In this document: positions 59,478-64,000 of the stretch, piece after piece
Layout: each line of letters starts with the position of its first letter
Numbering within the stretch: position 1 is the first letter of the stretch
Assembly: GCA_963665045.2 (NCBI GenBank)
Contig: CAXXJQ010000003.1
Span: 806,001-870,000, forward strand
DNA length: 64,000 nucleotides
Direction of reading: 5' to 3'
From: JAFGRU01 sp016934985
GTDB lineage: Bacteria; Desulfobacterota; Desulfuromonadia; Desulfuromonadales; JAAYDE01
The notes under the pieces: generated by a model
What the model saw: only the letters and a program-made list of their open reading frames with translations
The model's database searches: none
What the model was told of the DNA's origin: nothing
Program-made: the position numbers and the translations under genes

Positions 59478-60527
59478 TCAGTCCAAAATGACTTGTTTTT
59501 TACTTCCTTTGGCAGCCCGGACCTCGCCGATCAAAGAGGCCGTTTCATCCAGACCTTTAAGACGGCCCAGGATATCGTCCGTTTCTTCCTGCGGGACTAT
59601 CAGGATCATGCCGATACCGCAGTTGAAAGTACGGAACATCTCGTTTTCATCGACATTTCCCCCCTGGCGGATCAGTTCGAAAATCGGCGGGATTTCCCAG
59701 CTGCTTTTGTCAAGATGAACCAGGCAATTTTTTGGCAGGATGCGGGGAATGTTCTCAAGGAGGCCACCGCCGGTGATGTGGGCCATTCCCTTGACATCGA
59801 AATCCCGGAGCAGATTCAAAACGGTGCGGATGTAAATACGCGTGGGCATGAGCAATTCGTCGCCCAAAGATCTGCCCAGGTCGGCCGGAACCGCTTCCAG
59901 AGAGAGCGCCATTTTTTCCAGCAGGACTTTGCGGGCCAGAGAATAGCCGTTGGAGTGAAGGCCGCTGGAGGCCAGGCCTATGACCGTGTCGCCAACCCTT
60001 ACGGATGAACCGTCGACGATTTTATTGGAGTCGACAACACCCACCGAAAAACCTGCCAGATCGTATTCTCCCTCAGCGTACATGTCAGGGAGTTCAGCTG
60101 TCTCGCCTCCGATCAGGGCGCATCCGGCTTCTTTACAGCCCTCCGCAATCCCTTTGACAATTTCATAGGATTTTTCGGGAGAGAGTTTTCCGGTGGCAAG
60201 GTAGTCGAGAAAAAAGAGCGGCTCAGCACCCTGGACAATAATGTCGTTGACGCACATGGCGACCAGGTCTATGCCGATGGTATCGTGCTTGTCCATTAAA
60301 AAGGCGATTTTTAGCTTGGTTCCGACACCGTCCGTCGACGATACCAGGACCGGTTTTTCGTACTTGCCGGAATTTAGAGAAAAAAGCCCGCCAAATCCGC
60401 CAATATCAGCATGGACTTCCGGACGGAAAGTTGTTTTGACCAACGGCTTGATCATCTGTACGAAGCGATTGCCGGCGTCGATATCGACCCCGGCGTTTTT
60501 GTAGTTGAGTTTTTCTCTTGCCGACAA
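59478..60527 (-). CDS. purM: Phosphoribosylformylglycinamidine cyclo-ligase
   Basis: 349 residues. YKNAGVDIDAGNRFV, STDGVGTKLKIA, GGETAELPDMY, and GLASSGLHSNGYSL are all characteristic of AIR synthetase. ATP-dependent ring closure of FGAM. First gene of a minus-strand purM-purN-(DUF523) operon. Confidence 0.96.
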   Translation of the reverse strand: MSAREKLNYKNAGVDIDAGNRFVQMIKPLVKTTFRPEVHADIGGFGGLFSLNSGKYEKPVLVSSTDGVGTKLKIAFLMDKHDTIGIDLVAMCVNDIIVQGAEPLFFLDYLATGKLSPEKSYEIVKGIAEGCKEAGCALIGGETAELPDMYAEGEYDLAGFSVGVVDSNKIVDGSSVRVGDTVIGLASSGLHSNGYSLARKVLLEKMALSLEAVPADLGRSLGDELLMPTRIYIRTVLNLLRDFDVKGMAHITGGGLLENIPRILPKNCLVHLDKSSWEIPPIFELIRQGGNVDENEMFRTFNCGIGMILIVPQEETDDILGRLKGLDETASLIGEVRAAKGSKKQVILD

Positions 60528-60565
60528 TTTTAACTCCTGTGGTTAAATGGAAGAAAAGGTGAATA

Positions 60566-60594
60566 ATCAAAACAAGCCTGAAAAGTAATGTCAA
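60566..60594 (-). promoter_or_regulatory. Sigma-70 promoter of purM
   Basis: On the minus strand TTGACA (60589-60594), a 17-bp spacer and TTTGAT (60566-60571), about 40 bp before the start codon. Confidence 0.55.
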
Positions 60595-60743
60595 TAATAA
60601 ACTCATCCAGTTTTGACATGAATTATCCTGCTAACCCCTTTACAGGCCGAGGCGGTTGAATTATGATGAAGTCAAAATTTTTTGGATAAGCGGTACCTAT
60701 TGAATTTCATTCAGAAAAACTCTCCGTAAACAAAAATTTCCCC

Positions 60744-61244
60744 ATGGGAGAAAATTCTCACTTTGATAGCCCGAAAAAAATGCCGCCCGATTTTTCGGCC
60801 AAAGATATAAGGGCTTTGGCCGAAGAAGATTTGCCGGCGGTTCTAGCGGTCGAAATTGCCTCTCAGCCCAGGCCGTGGTCGAAGGACTCTTTCCAGAACG
60901 AACTGAACAATCCTGCTTCCACCGTCAATGTCATCTGGCATGGAAATGAGGTGGTAGGGTATATCTGCTATCATACTCTATTAGATGAACTGAACATTCT
61001 CAATCTCGTTACGGCGCCTTTTTACCGGCGTTTGGGAGTGGCCCGTCTTTTGTTGGACGTAGCTCTGGCCGACGGAGTCCGCAATAGCGTACAAAAAGTA
61101 TTTCTCGAGGTGCGTAAAGGGAACCGGGCCGCCATCGCTCTTTATCAATCTTTTGGGTTTCAATTGCTGGGTTGCCGCAAGGGCTATTATGCGGATGGTG
61201 ATGATGCCCTCATTATGTTGAAAGAGCTTTTTGAAAACATCTAA
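60744..61244 (+). CDS. rimI: Ribosomal-protein-alanine N-acetyltransferase-like (RimI family)
   Basis: 166 residues of a GNAT fold. The acetyl-CoA loop is RRLGVARLLL; LNILNLVTAP and ALYQSFGFQLLG follow. The N-terminal 20 residues are an uncommon extension before the domain (IRALAEEDLPAVLAVE). RimI acetylates the N-terminus of S18; substrate inferred. Confidence 0.82.
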   Translation: MGENSHFDSPKKMPPDFSAKDIRALAEEDLPAVLAVEIASQPRPWSKDSFQNELNNPASTVNVIWHGNEVVGYICYHTLLDELNILNLVTAPFYRRLGVARLLLDVALADGVRNSVQKVFLEVRKGNRAAIALYQSFGFQLLGCRKGYYADGDDALIMLKELFENI

Positions 61245-61332
61245 AACTATTTAAAAACAAAAGTTTGCATTGAAAAATTAATAAATCACTTTAAATTATT
61301 AAGATGTTGGTCCTGCTGCGGAGGAAGCTTTT

Positions 61333-62157
61333 GTGAAAGACATCCAAACCACGGTTGTTGAAAATCAGGAAATTTCCAGCGGTTATTTTCGAATGAAAAT
61401 TCTGGCTCCGGAGTTTGGCCGGATGGTCAAACCAGGTCAGTTTGTCATGGTAAAAGTCCGCAGGCTAAATGACCCTTTTCTTCGCCGGCCTTTTTGTGTT
61501 TTCCGGATCGGGTTTTTGCCCCCGGAAAGTGACGGCCTTCCGCCCCGTGAATATCTTGAGCTGGTTTTTAAGGTTGTAGGAAGGGGGACAGAAATTCTCG
61601 CTACTCTAAAAACGGGAGACCGTATCGCCATTCTCGGTCCCCTCGGCAACGGTTTTGACCTCGACAGTATCGGAGAAGATCTGCTTCTGGTCGCCGGCGG
61701 CATAGGGGTCGCTCCCCTTTACATGCTCGGTGAAGCCTGCGCTAAGAACAAAAAGGTCCGTCTTCTTTTGGGCGGGCGAACCCGTGACGACATTCTTGCA
61801 GTTACCGACTTTGAGCGTCTTGGCATCGAGACCTATGTTTCGACCGACGATGGTACCCTGGGGGAGAAAGGTCTGGTCACGGAGGTTCTGGCGCAGACTC
61901 TGGCTGATGGAGCCCCCTCCGCTGTGGCCGTCTGTGGACCGATGGCGATGATTTCAGTGGTTCAGACCATTTGCCGCAAACAGCAGGTCCCTTTGCAGGT
62001 CTCTCTGGAGGCTCTCATGGCTTGCGGGGTAGGGGCTTGCCTGGGGTGCATGGTGAAAGGGGCGGGACACTCGGAGGCTGAACCCAGGCTTTTGACCGTT
62101 TGTAAAAATGGCCCGGTTTTCCGGGACGTGGATATTGATTGGGCACAGTTTGCCTGA
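61333..62157 (+). CDS. pyrK: Dihydroorotate dehydrogenase electron-transfer subunit
   Basis: 274 residues. An FAD-binding ferredoxin-reductase fold (RRPFCVFRIG, GPLGNGFDL, VAGGIGVAPLYML) with NAD site and a C-terminal [2Fe-2S] cluster (ACGVGACLGC, plus a Cys at TVCKNG). It passes electrons from PyrD to NAD+. It lies directly upstream of pyrD, forming the heterotetrameric type 1B enzyme. Start is GTG at 61333 after GAGGAAG. Confidence 0.93.
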   Translation: MKDIQTTVVENQEISSGYFRMKILAPEFGRMVKPGQFVMVKVRRLNDPFLRRPFCVFRIGFLPPESDGLPPREYLELVFKVVGRGTEILATLKTGDRIAILGPLGNGFDLDSIGEDLLLVAGGIGVAPLYMLGEACAKNKKVRLLLGGRTRDDILAVTDFERLGIETYVSTDDGTLGEKGLVTEVLAQTLADGAPSAVAVCGPMAMISVVQTICRKQQVPLQVSLEALMACGVGACLGCMVKGAGHSEAEPRLLTVCKNGPVFRDVDIDWAQFA

Positions 62158-62184
62158 TAACTGACTGATGAGAGGATCGATGCT

Positions 62185-63132
62185 GTGAGCGGTATTTCGC
62201 AACAACCTGCCGAACCCTGGAAACCGAATCTGCAAGTAGATATTGGTGGTTTGACTCTGCGCAATCCGGTGATGCCCGCCTCGGGTACCTTTGGTTATGG
62301 CGAGGAGTATGCCGAACTGGTCGAACTGGGGAAAATCGGTGCCATTGTCACCAAGGGTCTTTCCCTGAAACCAAAGACTGGCAACCCGACTCCCCGCATC
62401 GCCGAAACACCCGCCGGTATGCTCAACGCCGTCGGTTTGCAGAATGTCGGGATCGACTGTTTCGTGCGTGACAAACTTCCTTTCCTGAGGTCGGTAGATA
62501 CTCCCGTCATCGCCAATTTCTTTGGCAACACCCTGGAAGAGTATGGTGAGGTTGCAAAAAAACTTTCCGATGTGCCGGAAGTTGCTGCTGCGGAACTTAA
62601 TATATCCTGCCCCAACGTCAAACAGGGCGGCATTGTTTTCGGCACCGATCCCAGGGCCGCTTCCGAAGTGATCTCCCTGGTGCGGAAAAATTATTCCAAA
62701 CCGCTGATTGTAAAACTGACACCCAACATCACCGACATTACCGTGGTGGCCCGGGCAGCAGTTGAGGCTGGTGCCGATGCCCTGAGTTGTATCAACACCC
62801 TGACGGGAATGAGCATCGATGTCCGCAGCCGTTCTCCGCGGCTGGCCAATGTTACCGGGGGGCTATCCGGGCCTGCCATCCGCCCTGTGGCGGTGCGGAT
62901 GGTATATCAGGTCGCGCAGGCTGTCAGCGTTCCGATTATCGGCATCGGAGGAATTGTGGAGGTCGAGGATGCCATCGAATTTCTCATCGCCGGTGCCACG
63001 GCTGTCCAGGTCGGGTCCGCCAATTTTGTCAATCCCGGAACCATGGGCCATCTGGTAGATGGCCTTGAAGCTTTTTGTATTGAGGGAAAAATCCGAGACA
63101 TTCGTGAACTGATCGGAAGTTTGCGTATCTGA
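62185..63132 (+). CDS. pyrD: Dihydroorotate dehydrogenase type 1B catalytic subunit
   Basis: 315 residues. TIM barrel with FMN. Catalytic Cys in AAELNISCPNVKQGG, PVMPASGTFGYGEEY, KGLSLKPKTGNPTPR, and the phosphate loop GIGGIVEVEDA with QVGSANF. Oxidises dihydroorotate to orotate, with NAD+ as final acceptor through PyrK. GTG start after GAGAGG. Confidence 0.95.
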   Translation: MSGISQQPAEPWKPNLQVDIGGLTLRNPVMPASGTFGYGEEYAELVELGKIGAIVTKGLSLKPKTGNPTPRIAETPAGMLNAVGLQNVGIDCFVRDKLPFLRSVDTPVIANFFGNTLEEYGEVAKKLSDVPEVAAAELNISCPNVKQGGIVFGTDPRAASEVISLVRKNYSKPLIVKLTPNITDITVVARAAVEAGADALSCINTLTGMSIDVRSRSPRLANVTGGLSGPAIRPVAVRMVYQVAQAVSVPIIGIGGIVEVEDAIEFLIAGATAVQVGSANFVNPGTMGHLVDGLEAFCIEGKIRDIRELIGSLRI

Positions 63133-63169
63133 TCTCTGGGCCTGCTTTGTTCAGTTTTTCAGGGAGCCG

Positions 63170-64000
63170 ATGGACGTCATCACGACCCACATAAACGCTG
63201 ATTTCGATTGCCTTGGAGCGATGATTGCGGCGCGCAGACTCTATCCCAATGCCCGCCTGGTTTTTGCCGGTTCGCAGGAAAAAAGCCTGCGCGAGTTTTT
63301 CCTCAAAAGCGCCCTGTACTCCTTCAATTTTGAACGTATCAAGGATGTCGAATTTGATCAGGTGACCCGGCTGATCCTGGTCGATGTGCGTCAGTTGGGC
63401 AGGATAGGACCCTTCGAGGAAGTGGCCCGGCGATCCGGTATGGATATTCATATTTACGATCACCATCCCGATGGTCCGGCAGACCTGCGTGGCAGTGTGG
63501 AGTTCATCGAGTCGGTCGGCGCTACGGTTACCATTTTCGCAAAGCTGCTTCAGGAGCGCGGCATAACTCCGACGCCTGATGAGGCGACTATGATGATGCT
63601 CGGATTGTACGAAGACACCGGTAACCTTCTTTCGGTTTCCACCACCGAGCGGGATTTTCAGGCAGCGGCTTTTTTTCTTACCAGCGGCGCCAGCCTCAAT
63701 ACGGTTTCGGATTTTCTTTCCCGGGAAATGACCGGTGACCAGGTGGCTCTTCTCCATCGTCTCATCCGTTCCCGCACCGTCGTCAATATCGACGGTGTTG
63801 AAATATCCCTGGCCCATGCCTCAGTTGAGCATTACGTGGGCGATATTGCGGTTCTCGCCCACAAATTGAAGGATATGGAAAACCTCAATGCCCTTCTGTT
63901 GGTGGTGCGGGTCGAGGATCGTATCTTCATGGTCGGCAGGTCACGTATTCCTGAGGTGCATTTCGGTAGAATATTGGCGGAATTCGGCGGCGGTGGCCAC
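63170..64000 (+). CDS. DHH-family protein, 5' part (possibly the large DHH-CBS-nucleotidyltransferase type)
   Basis: An open frame of 277 codons running off the right edge with no stop. Starts MDVITTHINADFDCLGAMIAA, followed by a DHH motif IYDHHPDG, LGLYEDTGNLL and, at the edge, the GGGGH of a DHHA1 domain. In Geobacter-type genomes such N-termini belong to proteins of about 880 residues that continue with CBS domains and a tRNA nucleotidyltransferase (A-adding) domain; since only the DHH part is here, the rest is inference. ATG at 63170 is preceded by AGGGAG. Confidence 0.8.
   Translation, partial: MDVITTHINADFDCLGAMIAARRLYPNARLVFAGSQEKSLREFFLKSALYSFNFERIKDVEFDQVTRLILVDVRQLGRIGPFEEVARRSGMDIHIYDHHPDGPADLRGSVEFIESVGATVTIFAKLLQERGITPTPDEATMMMLGLYEDTGNLLSVSTTERDFQAAAFFLTSGASLNTVSDFLSREMTGDQVALLHRLIRSRTVVNIDGVEISLAHASVEHYVGDIAVLAHKLKDMENLNALLLVVRVEDRIFMVGRSRIPEVHFGRILAEFGGGGH

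Noticed and set aside
1..64000. CRISPR arrays, insertion sequences, prophage, c-di-GMP or TPP riboswitches
   Set aside because: No regularly spaced repeats, transposase, integrase or phage genes and no conserved riboswitch core were seen.

Overview
The window is a gene-dense, chromosomal stretch of a Gram-negative bacterium, without insertion sequences, phage genes or CRISPR arrays. The best guess is a member of the Desulfuromonadales (Geobacter / Pelobacter / Desulfuromonas relatives). Reasons: the aroC-aroK-aroB - TPR - roadblock - aroQ - M24 peptidase - accB - accC order after a pilMNOPQ cluster; small conserved unknowns next to an MTH1187-type thiamine-binding protein; a soluble NAD-linked [NiFe] hydrogenase; HDOD and GGDEF signalling; and several sigma-54-type promoters. 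The assignment is inference; no 16S or marker comparison was possible.

Layout: (1) 1-1.0 kb: a ferritin-like protein (cut by the left edge) and, on the minus strand, a 6S RNA gene with promoter and terminator. (2) 1.4-11.6 kb: single genes: FmdE-like, HAD hydrolase, YbaK-type deacylase, a REP-like palindromic repeat, SlyD-type FKBP, PlsC-like acyltransferase, HDOD-GGDEF diguanylate cyclase, a dihydroorotate-dehydrogenase-like protein, a CoA-disulfide-reductase/rhodanese fusion, a SHOCT membrane protein and EngB. (3) 11.9-18.3 kb: prepilin peptidase and type IV pilus assembly genes pilMNOPQ, preceded by a near-consensus sigma-54 promoter. (4) 18.4-25.6 kb: shikimate genes with a roadblock/TPR pair, a peptidase and biotin carboxylase/BCCP. 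(5) 25.6-33.3 kb: LipM/LplA-like ligase, Nudix, tRNA-Leu(UAA), unknown proteins (one internally duplicated), a cation/proton antiporter, a P-ATPase-like soluble HAD, a zinc-ribbon protein and a DASS transporter. (6) 33.5-39.2 kb: a heat-shock locus: a sigma-54 activator without receiver domain, a long dyad, a sigma-54-like promoter, two Hsp20 genes, clpB, and a thioredoxin-fold protein. (7) 39.4-46.5 kb (minus): phoB-phoR-pstSCAB-phoU, with 11-bp-spaced PHO-box repeats before pstS and phoB. (8) 46.8-53.3 kb (minus): hypA-hypB and hoxF(EF fusion)-hoxU-hoxY-hoxH-maturation protease. (9) 53.5-58.1 kb: yicC-gmk-rpoZ-rel and convergent rpmB. (10) 58.3-64 kb: purM-purN-DUF523 (minus), then rimI, pyrK-pyrD and a DHH-family protein cut by the right edge.

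The most interesting signals are: the heat-shock locus that looks wired to sigma-54 through an adjacent dedicated activator; the 6S RNA; a Rel (p)ppGpp enzyme whose hydrolase site has lost canonical residues while its synthetase site is intact; a HoxF whose N-terminal [2Fe-2S] motif has Asp in place of one Cys; direct-repeat PHO boxes; the sigma-54 promoter of the pil operon; and an unrecognised protein built from two copies of the same module. I did not find a clearly novel multi-gene system; the heat-shock locus is the best candidate for an undescribed regulatory circuit.
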